Positions 50,111 through 58,373 of a stretch of 64,000 nt of DNA are shown in pieces. The stretch covers positions 186,001-250,000 of the forward strand of contig NZ_BCVI01000006.1 of the NCBI RefSeq assembly GCF_001591665.1, given 5' to 3'. Made by a program: the position numbers and the translations under genes. The stretch is from Neobacillus soli NBRC 102451. GTDB lineage: Bacteria; Bacillota; Bacilli; Bacillales; Cytobacillaceae. The notes under the pieces were generated by a model. The model searched no databases. It worked only from the letters and a program-made list of their open reading frames with translations, and was not told the origin of the DNA. Within the stretch, counting starts at the first letter, position 1. Each line of letters starts with the position of its first letter.

Positions 50111-51019
50111 ATGAAGGTGGGAGCGAATATCGACGTTATCCAAATTGGTTCTTTCACTATCATGATGAGATGGGTTATTCTCGGAATGGCTTTTGTGTTG
50201 GGATTTATTTTTCTAAAGATATGGCTGCTGCGTTCGCAAAGTAAAGAATTAGGTAAAAAAATATTTGATGCAGTAGTAAATAGTGTTTTTTGGGGCTTTC
50301 TAATTTGGAAAGGCAGTTTATTGCTGTTAGAGCCAAAATTAGTTATTGATAGTCCCTTATCGTTATTGTATTTTACCGGAGGGACTAAGGGATTAATTTT
50401 AGGGATACTTGGAGCAATCATTTACTTCTTTTTTAAAGCAAGGAAGCTAAAGTTAACTAACTTTATGATCCTGCAGCCCACTCTTATTTTTTTGTTTGCT
50501 GTTATGAGTGGGTATTTTTTATTGAACCTTGTTTTAACTGAAAAACATCCGAAAGTAAGTCCTTCAAGCACAATGCAGGCTGGAAAAATTGGACTTGAAG
50601 AAGGAAATACCGTGCCTGATTTTCAATTAATGACGATTGACGGCACAGTAATCAAACTGTCTGATATGAGAGGAAAAAAGGTTATTTTAAATTTTTGGGC
50701 AACCTGGTGTCCGCCATGTAAAGCAGAGATCCCACACATGCAGGATTTTTATGAGGCCCAGGATAAAAATATGGTTGAACTACTGGCGATAAATCTAACT
50801 TCATCAGAAAAAAATACACAAAGCGTTAAGGAATTTGTAAAAGAACGTAATTTAACTTTTCCTGTTTTACTCGACCAAGATGGTGACATAGGCAGCCGTT
50901 TTCAAGCAATTACGATTCCAACAAGTTATCTGATTGATTCTAAAGGTATTGTCCGCAAGAAAATAGTAGGGCCGATGGATAAAGAAATGATGAACCAATT
51001 AATGGAAAATGTTGATTGA
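50111..51019 (+). CDS. TlpA/ResA-like thioredoxin fused to a polytopic membrane domain
   Basis: 302 aa. The first 150 residues hold four or five transmembrane helices (ILGMAFVLGFIFLKIWLL, VNSVFWGFLIWKGSLLLL, LILGILGAIIYFFFK, PTLIFLFAVMSGYFLLNLVL). The extracytoplasmic C-domain is TlpA/AhpC-TSA-like: GNTVPDFQLMTIDG, active site WATWCPPCK, FPVLLDQDGDIGSRF, cis-Pro region AITIPTSYLID. It acts as a thiol-disulfide oxidoreductase outside the membrane; the membrane part may pass electrons as CcdA does (inference). ATG 50111 follows GAATAATTTATG with a weak ribosome site. Lies 140 bp after the HesB-like selenoprotein gene. Confidence 0.82.
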   Translation: MKVGANIDVIQIGSFTIMMRWVILGMAFVLGFIFLKIWLLRSQSKELGKKIFDAVVNSVFWGFLIWKGSLLLLEPKLVIDSPLSLLYFTGGTKGLILGILGAIIYFFFKARKLKLTNFMILQPTLIFLFAVMSGYFLLNLVLTEKHPKVSPSSTMQAGKIGLEEGNTVPDFQLMTIDGTVIKLSDMRGKKVILNFWATWCPPCKAEIPHMQDFYEAQDKNMVELLAINLTSSEKNTQSVKEFVKERNLTFPVLLDQDGDIGSRFQAITIPTSYLIDSKGIVRKKIVGPMDKEMMNQLMENVD

Positions 51020-51198
51020 TAGTTGAGAAGCCAGCTTTAACTTTTGCCGGCGCATATATTAAAGAGGTTGGACTTTCCAATCTCTTTTTTTAGTCCGAAT
51101 TTTAAAAGAGTTGGAACGCAAAATAATAAAATATTTCTGGAAAAATGGAGAAAAATAAAAAGGAGAAACCGAATGGTCCAATAAACTGGGGGTACATC

Positions 51199-52062
51199 AT
51201 GGCGAACATCTGGAAGGTAGTTCCGGCAACACTATTAGTCCTTATTATAGTGAGTGGAATGGATTCAGTGGGAATAAGTCCGGCGGAAACAATAGTACCA
51301 CAAATAGCGGGAGAGTTTGGAGTGGCCATAGATGTTGGGACTGGGAAGATTCTTTACAACAAAAATGCCCATTCTAAAGCGTATCCTGCGAGTATGACTA
51401 AAGTGTTAACGGCCACTATTTTAGATGAACGAATGGATGATGGCGAAATATTAACGGTTAGCCCAAATGCCGCAGGTCAAGAATGCATCTGTTTGGGGTT
51501 AAGAGCTGGAGAGAAGATTTCTAAACAAGATGCTATGAAAGCTTTATTATTAGTAAGTGCTAATGATGTGGCCGTTACGATTGCAGAAAATGTAGGTGGC
51601 AGCGAAAAAGGATTTGCTGAACTTATGAATCAGAAGGTAAAAGAATTAGGTCTCAAAAACACCCATTTCGTTACTCCAAGTGGCATGCATGATCCCAACC
51701 ATTATACAACTCCATATGATATGGCTCTCATCACAAAAGAAGCCGTTCAACATCCGAACGTACTAGAGATCATGTCCACGCAGGATGCTAGAATTAAAAC
51801 AAGCATGCAAGAAAAAAACATTAGCAACCTAATTAACCTTCACACCATGCCGAACGTCATTGCTGGTAAACCCGGCTTTACAAATGCAGCTCATCATACG
51901 CTGGTAGAATATTTAAAAAAGGATAATAAAGAGGTTATCTCAGTAGTCATGAAGTCGGATAAACGATCAAAATACAATGATGTTCAAACGATGGCAAATT
52001 ATTCATTTAATCATATGCAAAAAACAAAACCTGTTTTCGAAGGCGATATAAATTTCCCTTAA
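51199..52062 (+). CDS. D-alanyl-D-alanine carboxypeptidase (peptidase S11)
   Basis: 287 aa. Penicillin-binding protein trimming peptidoglycan pentapeptides. Signal peptide (VVPATLLVLIIVSGMDSVG), then SxxK in PASMTKVLTA, SxN in LVSANDVAV and the third motif as GKPGFTNAA; family members normally have KTG, so the T-to-P change is odd. QECICLGLRAGE replaces the usual GSSIGL. Shorter than DacA/DacF because the C-terminal beta domain and amphipathic anchor are missing. I prefer ATG 51199 (GGGGGT before it) to ATG 51145. Confidence 0.8.
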   Translation: MANIWKVVPATLLVLIIVSGMDSVGISPAETIVPQIAGEFGVAIDVGTGKILYNKNAHSKAYPASMTKVLTATILDERMDDGEILTVSPNAAGQECICLGLRAGEKISKQDAMKALLLVSANDVAVTIAENVGGSEKGFAELMNQKVKELGLKNTHFVTPSGMHDPNHYTTPYDMALITKEAVQHPNVLEIMSTQDARIKTSMQEKNISNLINLHTMPNVIAGKPGFTNAAHHTLVEYLKKDNKEVISVVMKSDKRSKYNDVQTMANYSFNHMQKTKPVFEGDINFP

Positions 52063-52127
52063 AAAACATAACAAAAATTAACCGTTTAACTTTGCATTCA
52101 TGTACAAAATGATAAAAGGCACATTCT

Positions 52128-52182
52128 AAAGGAGGGGGGACGGTTCTAGTGGCACAAAAAGCCATTAGAACCGTTCTCCCTG
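52128..52182. repeat. Long hairpin of the GGGACGGTTCTA type between converging genes
   Basis: GGGGGACGGTTCTAGTGGC (52133-52153 region) and GCCATTAGAACCGTTCTCCC (52161-52181 region) form a long imperfect stem. No T run follows. The GGGACGGTTCT wording recalls dispersed REP-like hairpins in Bacillaceae. It may also act as a bidirectional transcription barrier between the carboxypeptidase gene and pdxR. Confidence 0.55.
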
Positions 52183-52185
52183 CAT

Positions 52186-53577
52186 CTAGTGGTTCCAACA
52201 TTTCATTAATTGGTGTATGCCTTTTTCAATTTGCTCCAATGGAATGCCGCCGAAGCCTAATAAAAAAGTTGGATATTGATAGTCAATAGGACTCAACAAA
52301 TAATCGCTTACTGGATAGATGGCAATTTGGTTCTTTGACGCCATTTGTTTTAATTGATCTTCCCCTTTTGGCAGGGGGACGGAAATTAAAATGTGCATTC
52401 CTGCCAGGTCTCCTGTAATCATGACATCCGGATAATTCGTTTCTAATATCCGGGTTAATTTTTCATGTTTTTTGCGATAAATTTTCCGCATCTTGTTTAA
52501 GTGTTTGGAAAAAAAGCCATCTCTCAAAAAGTCAGCTAAAATATGCTGATCGAATCTCGGTACGGTTGATGAGTAAAAATTGAATGTCTCCTCATATTTT
52601 TGCAGTAAGGTTGAAGGTAAGACAAAATACGCAACACGTAAGGAAGGCATTAATGACTTGGTAAACGTGCTCAAATAAATAACCTTTTCGTTTTGGTCTA
52701 ACCCTTGTAAGGCGGGAATAGGTTTTCCGATATAACGAAACTCGCTATCATAATCGTCTTCAATGATGTAGCGGCTTTTATCTTTTGCTGCCCAGTTTAA
52801 TAGCTGTGTTCTTCTCGTTGCGGATAGGACCGCGCCCGTAGGGAACTGGTGGGAAGGGGTAATGTAAACAATATTGGCTTTTGTTTTTTCCAGTTCATCC
52901 ACGATTAAACCATTTTCATCCACCGGAATAGGGATGGCTCTATTTTGCATTTGTATTTTAGGTATGGCCGAATATCCAGGATTTTCAAGTGCAAATTTTA
53001 AATCATTACCAACTAACCGTAGAATCATTGGAAGCAGCTGTTCCGTTCCAGAACCAATGACAATCTGTTCGGGGCCGCAGACAATCCCCCTTGATTGATA
53101 TAGATATTTGGCAATTTCCACTCTTAAAGCGAATTCTCCTTGCGGGTCTCCAATTTCCAACAATTCTTTTGAACTGCTATCATATACATTTTTTGCATAT
53201 TTTCGCCAAAGTGAAAAAGGGAAGGAGTCTGCATCAATTTTTCCAGGATGGAAGTCAAATTGAACGATTTTTTTCTCGACTTTTCCTACAGGCATGTTTA
53301 GGAGTTCTTTTTCAATATAGGGTAATTCGTCAATCTCTTCCACGAAAAAACCGATACGGGGTTTGGATGCCACATAGCCTTCTGCCATGAGCTGGGCATA
53401 GGCAATTTCAATGGTAGTTTGGCTGATATTTAAAAATTCTGCTAATTTTTTCTTAGATGGCAATTTGGTTCCCACTTCAATTTGTTTTTGAATAATGGCA
53501 TCTTTGATCCCAGTATAAAGCTGTTCATACAATGGTTTTTCTGTACCATTATCCAACTTAAACATTAGCATATCCAT
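52186..53577 (-). CDS. pdxR: MocR/PdxR-type regulator (GntR HTH fused to aminotransferase fold)
   Basis: 463 aa from ATG 53577, which has GGGAGGAA upstream; the frame is open 29 codons further. Residues 1-75 are a GntR winged helix ([45 protein letters not shown]). The rest is a class I aminotransferase fold: [25 protein letters not shown] and Schiff-base-type Lys in [17 protein letters not shown]. It senses PLP. Divergently placed 105 bp from pdxST, as for PdxR of Gram-positive bacteria, which activates or represses these genes. Confidence 0.9.
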   Translation of the reverse strand: MDMLMFKLDNGTEKPLYEQLYTGIKDAIIQKQIEVGTKLPSKKKLAEFLNISQTTIEIAYAQLMAEGYVASKPRIGFFVEEIDELPYIEKELLNMPVGKVEKKIVQFDFHPGKIDADSFPFSLWRKYAKNVYDSSSKELLEIGDPQGEFALRVEIAKYLYQSRGIVCGPEQIVIGSGTEQLLPMILRLVGNDLKFALENPGYSAIPKIQMQNRAIPIPVDENGLIVDELEKTKANIVYITPSHQFPTGAVLSATRRTQLLNWAAKDKSRYIIEDDYDSEFRYIGKPIPALQGLDQNEKVIYLSTFTKSLMPSLRVAYFVLPSTLLQKYEETFNFYSSTVPRFDQHILADFLRDGFFSKHLNKMRKIYRKKHEKLTRILETNYPDVMITGDLAGMHILISVPLPKGEDQLKQMASKNQIAIYPVSDYLLSPIDYQYPTFLLGFGGIPLEQIEKGIHQLMKCWNH

Positions 53578-53610
53578 CCGAAATTCCTCCCAACTGACCA
53601 CATTGTTTTT

Positions 53611-53652
53611 CATAAAACTGAACCTTTTCATATAGTCAATTTCTATTATACT
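53611..53652. promoter_or_regulatory. Divergent pdxR / pdxST promoter region
   Basis: For pdxST, TATACT at 53647-53652 is a plausible -10 with a weak TTTTCA 16 bp upstream, suggesting need for an activator. For pdxR on the minus strand, TTGACT (53639-53634), 17 bp, TTTATG (53616-53611). The PdxR site is expected here, but I see no clear direct repeat. Confidence 0.45.
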
Positions 53653-53682
53653 AGTAATCATCAAATGAATGGAGGTTATTTT

Positions 53683-54567
53683 ATGAAACTAGTAGGAACC
53701 GAAAGAGTAAAACGCGGAATGGCTGAAATGCAAAAAGGCGGCGTTATTATGGATGTCATTAATGCCGAGCAGGCAAAAATAGCGGAGGCTGCCGGTGCGG
53801 TTGCGGTTATGGCGTTGGAGCGGGTACCTTCCGATATTCGCGCAGCAGGGGGCGTTGCCAGGATGGCAGATCCTCGGATAATGGAAGAAGTAATGAACGC
53901 TGTAACCATTCCAGTAATGGCAAAAGCACGGATCGGCCACATTGTCGAAGCACGTGTATTGGAAGCAATGGGCGTCGATTACATAGATGAAAGTGAAGTA
54001 TTAACGCCTGCGGATGAGGAATACCATTTATTAAAAAGCGACTATACCGTACCTTTTGTTTGCGGGTGCCGCGATTTAGGGGAAGCTGCACGTCGTATTG
54101 GCGAAGGAGCATCGATGTTACGAACAAAGGGGGAGCCGGGAACCGGAAATATTGTCGAGGCAGTTCGTCATATTCGCAAAGTAAATGCCCAGGTAAGACG
54201 CGTTGTCGGTATGAATACGGATGAATTAATGACGGATGCAAAGAATTTAGGAGCACCATTTGAATTATTGCTGGAAATTAAAAAGTTGGGTAGGCTTCCT
54301 GTTGTCAATTTTGCTGCCGGCGGGGTGGCGACACCTGCAGATGCCGCTTTAATGATGGAACTTGGAGCTGATGGTGTATTTGTTGGATCAGGTATTTTCA
54401 AGTCCGATAATCCAGAAAAATTCGCACGGGCCATAGTAGAAGCAACAACAAACTACCGAGATTACAAATTGATTGCTGAAATTTCAAAAGAGCTGGGGAC
54501 ACCGATGAAAGGTATTGAAATTTCCACGCTGGATGCAAAAGACCGTATGCAGGAACGTGGTTGGTAA
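53683..54567 (+). CDS. pdxS: Pyridoxal 5'-phosphate synthase, lyase subunit PdxS
   Basis: 294 aa. Builds PLP from ribose-5-P, glyceraldehyde-3-P and ammonia. (beta/alpha)8 barrel with [50 protein letters not shown] (Lys of the first Schiff base), [15 protein letters not shown] and [23 protein letters not shown] 53683 follows GGAGG by 7 nt. Forms a 12+12 complex with PdxT, encoded directly downstream. Confidence 0.97.
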   Translation: MKLVGTERVKRGMAEMQKGGVIMDVINAEQAKIAEAAGAVAVMALERVPSDIRAAGGVARMADPRIMEEVMNAVTIPVMAKARIGHIVEARVLEAMGVDYIDESEVLTPADEEYHLLKSDYTVPFVCGCRDLGEAARRIGEGASMLRTKGEPGTGNIVEAVRHIRKVNAQVRRVVGMNTDELMTDAKNLGAPFELLLEIKKLGRLPVVNFAAGGVATPADAALMMELGADGVFVGSGIFKSDNPEKFARAIVEATTNYRDYKLIAEISKELGTPMKGIEISTLDAKDRMQERGW

Positions 54568-54568
54568 T

Positions 54569-55159
54569 ATGCTGAAAATTGGGGTACTTGCATTACAAGG
54601 TGCAGTCAGAGAGCATATAAGACAAATTGAAGAGCTTGGCTGTAGGGCCATTTCAGTTAAATCGGCTAAAGATCTAAAAGAATTGAATGGTCTTGTACTG
54701 CCTGGCGGAGAAAGTACAACAATGCGGAAACTGCTGGACCGATACGAGTTGCTTGAACCCATTCGTGCTTCAGCCGCCGGCGGAGTTCTGATGTTTGGAA
54801 CATGTGCAGGCCTGATCTTACTGGCAAAAGAAATCGTTGGCTATGATACGCCACATCTGGGGGTGATGGACATCGTGGTCGAGCGGAATTCATTTGGTCG
54901 CCAAGTTGATAGTTTTGAAGCCGAGATGCGTATCAGTGGAGTAGGAGAGGATATTCCCGCTGTTTTCATTCGCGCGCCGCATATCGCGGCGGCAGGTGAG
55001 AATGTTGAAATTCTGGCAAAACATGAAGAGCGCATTGTTTTAGCGCGGTATGGTCAATTTTTGGGATGTTCCTTTCATCCGGAATTAACAGAGGATTTTA
55101 GAATTATGAAGTATTTTATTGAGATGGTGCGAGAGAATACAAATGTTTTAGCTCATTAG
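54569..55159 (+). CDS. pdxT: Pyridoxal 5'-phosphate synthase, glutaminase subunit PdxT
   Basis: 196 aa. Class I-like glutamine amidotransferase: [30 protein letters not shown], nucleophile Cys in [12 protein letters not shown], and the His-Glu pair in [11 protein letters not shown]. Delivers ammonia to PdxS. Starts 1 nt after the pdxS stop (TAATATG); an open frame extends into pdxS but ATG 54569 gives the family N-terminus. Confidence 0.96.
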   Translation: MLKIGVLALQGAVREHIRQIEELGCRAISVKSAKDLKELNGLVLPGGESTTMRKLLDRYELLEPIRASAAGGVLMFGTCAGLILLAKEIVGYDTPHLGVMDIVVERNSFGRQVDSFEAEMRISGVGEDIPAVFIRAPHIAAAGENVEILAKHEERIVLARYGQFLGCSFHPELTEDFRIMKYFIEMVRENTNVLAH

Positions 55160-55170
55160 GTGCTGAGGGG

Positions 55171-55207
55171 ACGCCGATTGGTATTAAAGACCAGTCGGCG
55201 TTTTTTT
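55171..55207 (+). terminator. Terminator of pdxST
   Basis: ACGCCGAYTGGT / ACCAGTCGGCGT hairpin followed by seven T. Confidence 0.9.
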
Positions 55208-55721
55208 GGGGTTAATTTGTGAAGCGTTAAGGGCTTCTTTTGTCGCTTACAGTCCGCAAGGAAATGGTTTCCTAAGCGGAAAATGTTGAAAAGAAGAAAT
55301 ATGAAGAAGGGAATTCAGAAACTTTATGGGAAGATCTCAACCTGAAGTAATTGACCATAATCAAGCTTTATTAAAAATAGCTGAATTTGCTGAAAGCAAA
55401 AAGTAGTCAGACATTTGTCGATATGTTAAAATAAAGTTACGCAAACAAACGTTCTGTAAAAAGGTATTTGATAAATGAAAAGGGTGTGGTGGCTATTTCT
55501 CATTCACTTCTTTGGTATAATCGTTCAAAGGATTTTGCCTTTCAAACACTAAAAATCAATCTCATTCTTCAAAGAAAAACCCAAATTTTAGGTGCGGTAT
55601 AAATGCGGACCATCTTTGTCTAGTCCAACCTCAATCACAAAGGACAAATATTTAAATCAGATGTATTGATTTTAGCAGTCGATAAAAATTTAATACGATA
55701 TAAAATGGGGTGAAATATAGA
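55208..55721. other. Gene-poor interval with short ORF remnants and a LexA-like box
   Basis: No full gene. Two 25-26-codon ORFs are visible: ATG 55326-55406 (MGRSQPEVIDHNQALLKIAE...), which looks like the tail of a lost gene, and ATG 55475-55552 (MKRVWWLFLIHFFGIIVQRI...), a hydrophobic peptide. Between them CAAACAAACGTTCT (55442-55455) differs from the Bacillus LexA box CGAACRNRYGTTYC at two positions. The interval looks like decayed sequence left of an HNH/XerS segment. Confidence 0.35.
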
Positions 55722-56552
55722 ATGAGGAAGTTTACTTATGAAGAAGTGCAGTTAGCGTTTGAAGAAAGAGGTTATCAATTGTTGGAGCAGGAATATGTCA
55801 GCACCCGTGTGAAAATGCGTTTTCGCTGCACAATTCATCCTAATGATGAACAGAGTACCACTCTTGATAATTTTTTAAGAGGAAAAACAGGCTGTGTATG
55901 TTGTTCTGGCAAAAAACATTCAATTGATGAAGTTAGAATAGAATTTGAAAAAAAAGGCTATCAACTATTAGAAACTACATACATTAATAGTAGGACAAAA
56001 ATGAGATATAAATGCCCGAAACATCCAGATAAAATTAACAAGATAGAATTTTATGCTTTACTTAATGGAAATAGTTGCCCGCAATGTTATAACGAGATTA
56101 AAAGTAAATGGTACAGTGGGAGGGAAAATCCTAATTGGAACGGCGGCATTACATCTCTAAACATAGCATTAAGAGAGAGTACAAAAAATTGGAAGTTTCA
56201 AACATTGATTAAATATGAGTATAGATGTGCGGTTACTGGTGAAAGAGCAAATGATCTGCAAATACATCATACCGAATCATTCGCTACTTTACGTGATGAG
56301 GTATTAAAAGAATTAAATTTTAACAAAAGAAAAAATAAAAAAGATTATACTAATGATGAATTGCAACTCATTTTTAGCAGATTAGAACAAAAACACGATG
56401 AAATTATTGGTATACCCCTAAGAAAACAAGTTCATATTTTGTTTCATAAAATATATGGTAGAAAAAATAATACGTTAGAACAGTTTCTTGAATTCAAGAG
56501 CCGCTGGGATAACAGGGAGTTTAATGAACAATTAGCGTTAGATTTATTTTAA
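55722..56552 (+). CDS. HNH endonuclease with duplicated Zn-binding N-terminal modules
   Basis: 276 aa. Two tandem repeats of about 55 residues: EVQLAFEERGYQLLEQEYVS...MRFRC...CVCC and EVRIEFEKKGYQLLETTYIN...MRYKC...CPQC, each with a CxxC-type zinc-binding end, as in the DNA-recognition modules of phage and intron-encoded HNH enzymes. The C-terminal nuclease shows WKFQTLIKYEYRCAVTGERA, LQIHHTESF (HH of HNH) and VHILFHKIYG. Probably a free-standing homing-type endonuclease. ATG 55722 follows GGGGTGA. AT-rich relative to pdxST, suggesting acquisition. Confidence 0.8.
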   Translation: MRKFTYEEVQLAFEERGYQLLEQEYVSTRVKMRFRCTIHPNDEQSTTLDNFLRGKTGCVCCSGKKHSIDEVRIEFEKKGYQLLETTYINSRTKMRYKCPKHPDKINKIEFYALLNGNSCPQCYNEIKSKWYSGRENPNWNGGITSLNIALRESTKNWKFQTLIKYEYRCAVTGERANDLQIHHTESFATLRDEVLKELNFNKRKNKKDYTNDELQLIFSRLEQKHDEIIGIPLRKQVHILFHKIYGRKNNTLEQFLEFKSRWDNREFNEQLALDLF

Positions 56553-56569
56553 TTCTTTAATCTTAAACA

Positions 56570-56607
56570 TATAAACTGCGTAAAATATAAATTTGACGCA
56601 GTTTATA
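56570..56607. repeat. 11-bp inverted repeat before xerS
   Basis: TATAAACTGCG (56570-56580) and CGCAGTTTATA (56597-56607) are perfectly complementary with 16 bp between. No T run, so not a normal terminator for the HNH gene; an operator or recombinase-binding pair is possible. Confidence 0.5.
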
Positions 56608-56639
56608 CTATGAAGTAAAATATTGAAGGAGGTGTTAAT

Positions 56640-57725
56640 ATGGTGAATCAGGCAAAACAAGAAAAATTTAAAAAACTTCAAGACTTGCTCCGGGAATTGC
56701 CGTGGTATGTTGAAGAATACATAAATCATAAATTACGAAATCTTTCGACCGCATCCCTGTATAATTACTGCCATGATTACAAAATCTTTTTTAATTGGAT
56801 GCTTAGTGAAGGCCTATTTGAAGGTAGAATTGACGATATTCCGTTAGATCGCCTAGAAAAATTGACTGTGATAGAGATTGATGCATTTCTTAACTTTTTG
56901 CACTACCAATTAAATAATAAAGAACTGACCGTAAATCGTAAATTATCCGCGTTAAAATCCTTGTTCAACTATCTTCAAAATATTGCTGAGACATCGGAAT
57001 TAAAACCTTATATTAATCGGAATATCATGGCAAAAATTGATTTTAATGAAGTTAAAGAAAGCATGGAAACGAAGGCTACGAAAATGGAAGGAAAGATCCT
57101 GCTTGGGGATGAATACGAGAAATTCCGCTTATTTATTGCCAATGATTATGGTGAATTGAACAAAGAAAACAAGAGATTATCCTACTTTTATCAATTAAAT
57201 AAAGAACGTGATACTGCAATTGTGTCTTTAATACTAGGATCTGGACTTCGCCTTTCAGAGCTGGTCGGAATTGATTTGGATGATATTGATTATAACAAAT
57301 ATTGTGTACGAGTTATCCGCAAAGGAAATAAAGAACAATTCGTTTATTTTAGTCAAGTAGCTATGGCTGACCTCCAAGAATATTTAGCAGTCAGAACTGC
57401 AAAATACAATGTTGATAAAAATGAAAAGGCATTATTTGTTAGTGGACCAACAGGTCCTAAAGTAAAATCACGAAGATTAAAAGTTAGAGCAGTTGAAAAC
57501 CTGATAGAAAAATATGCTACTGCATTTGGGAAACCCTCGTTATCCGTACATAAGCTGCGTCATTCATTTGCTACCAGATACCATGCGGAAATCAATGATG
57601 TACCTAAATTAAGAAGGCAATTAGGGCATTCCTCGATTCAAACCACGATGATTTACACGCATATTAAGAATGATGATCTAAAAATTGCTGTTGATAAGAT
57701 GGATATGCCAAAAGAAGAAATGTAA
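56640..57725 (+). CDS. xerS: Tyrosine recombinase XerS
   Basis: 361 aa. N-terminal SAM-like core-binding domain (LPWYVEEYINHKLRNLSTAS, LSALKSLFNYLQ) and a catalytic domain with R204 (GSGLRLSEL), H304-x-x-R307 (HKLRHSFATRYH), the second His in LRRQLGHSS and nucleophile Y339 (TMIYTHI). Length and sequence style match XerS, the single chromosome-dimer recombinase of streptococci that also occurs in Bacillaceae, rather than XerC/XerD (about 295 aa). Ribosome site GAAGGAGGTG. A dif-like site lies 40 bp after the stop. Confidence 0.88.
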   Translation: MVNQAKQEKFKKLQDLLRELPWYVEEYINHKLRNLSTASLYNYCHDYKIFFNWMLSEGLFEGRIDDIPLDRLEKLTVIEIDAFLNFLHYQLNNKELTVNRKLSALKSLFNYLQNIAETSELKPYINRNIMAKIDFNEVKESMETKATKMEGKILLGDEYEKFRLFIANDYGELNKENKRLSYFYQLNKERDTAIVSLILGSGLRLSELVGIDLDDIDYNKYCVRVIRKGNKEQFVYFSQVAMADLQEYLAVRTAKYNVDKNEKALFVSGPTGPKVKSRRLKVRAVENLIEKYATAFGKPSLSVHKLRHSFATRYHAEINDVPKLRRQLGHSSIQTTMIYTHIKNDDLKIAVDKMDMPKEEM

Positions 57726-57727
57726 AA

Positions 57728-57760
57728 ACACTGTCACCATCGTGGCAGTTTATTTTTATT
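57728..57760 (+). terminator. Terminator of xerS
   Basis: CTGTCAC / GTGGCAG short stem (one wobble pair) followed by TTTATTTTTATTTTA. Confidence 0.65.
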
Positions 57761-57765
57761 TTATC

Positions 57766-57797
57766 AGTTTACATAATATTATTATGTGTGGAAAAAT
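57766..57797 (-). other. dif-like recombination site next to xerS
   Basis: Read on the minus strand the site begins ATTTTTCCACA and ends TATTATGTAAACT. Its first eight bases equal the left end of the streptococcal dif_SL site (ATTTTTCC...), the right arm TTATGTAAACT equals the right arm of B. subtilis dif, and the middle is the palindrome CATAATAATATTATG. Position, 40 bp from xerS, matches the known xerS-dif_SL neighbourhood. The right arm differs from dif_SL, so the call is tentative. Confidence 0.45.
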
Positions 57798-58290
57798 CAC
57801 TATTGTCTCAAATCGCAAGTATACTTAAGATAATGAGATATTGGAAAAATTTTAACTTTAATTGATTATTTGCTTCAAAGTTTCACAAATTGTTCCTCAT
57901 TTTTAATGAGTGTTCAGGATCGGACTCCATCTGCCATATAAGTGCTCTAATCGGTTCATGATAATGCCTGACTTGAAAATGGATTTCGGGTTTTCTAATA
58001 TTATTGTCAAAATGTCAACTTTTTAACGAAATGTCCCCCAACTATCTTTAATTAATTCCCACTTATTTCATAATACGATCCAAACCAGCACCAAATAACG
58101 AATGTGCTAGTGAAACCACATACCAGAATAGCGATAAGGATATCTCCCCTCCCTTCCGACCCGTGTTAAGCCCGCCTCAATGGGCGAATTTAACATGTCA
58201 ATGAGCGAATTTTAGGATCCAATGAGCGAATTATTGAAAACACTATTATTGCTGCTATAAGCGGCGGCTAGATTGACAAATATGACCAAA
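57798..58290. other. Gene-free interval with a membrane-segment ORF fragment
   Basis: No complete gene seen. On the minus strand, about 58052-58146, a short open stretch encodes a hydrophobic segment (ILIAILVCGFTSTFVIWCWF) ending in GSYYEISGN, preceded by a purine-rich GGAAGGGAGGGGAG but without a normal start codon. The 21-bp direct repeats at 58178-58240 lie next to it. Confidence 0.3.
58178..58240. repeat. Three 21-bp direct repeats with core CAATGRGCGAATT
   Basis: CAATGGGCGAATT at 58178, CAATGAGCGAATT at 58199 and again at 58220: the 13-bp core recurs exactly every 21 bp, with 8 variable bases between. Period of two helical turns suggests a protein-binding array or a degenerate dispersed repeat. 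Confidence 0.7.
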
Positions 58291-58326
58291 TAAAAGAGCT
58301 TAGAAAGAGGAATTCCTTCTAAGCAA
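58290..58326 (-). terminator. Terminator of the ABC exporter operon
   Basis: GCTTAGAA ... TTCTAAGC hairpin (58298-58324); on the minus strand it is followed by TCTTTTATTTGG. Confidence 0.6.
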
Positions 58327-58373
58327 TGGGTTGTTTGCAACTCATAAAATTTTAATAGATTCAGGGTCTTTTA

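Noticed and set aside
58178-58240. Short CRISPR array
   Set aside because: Units are 13-bp cores with 8-bp gaps, no 25-40-bp repeats, no cas genes nearby.
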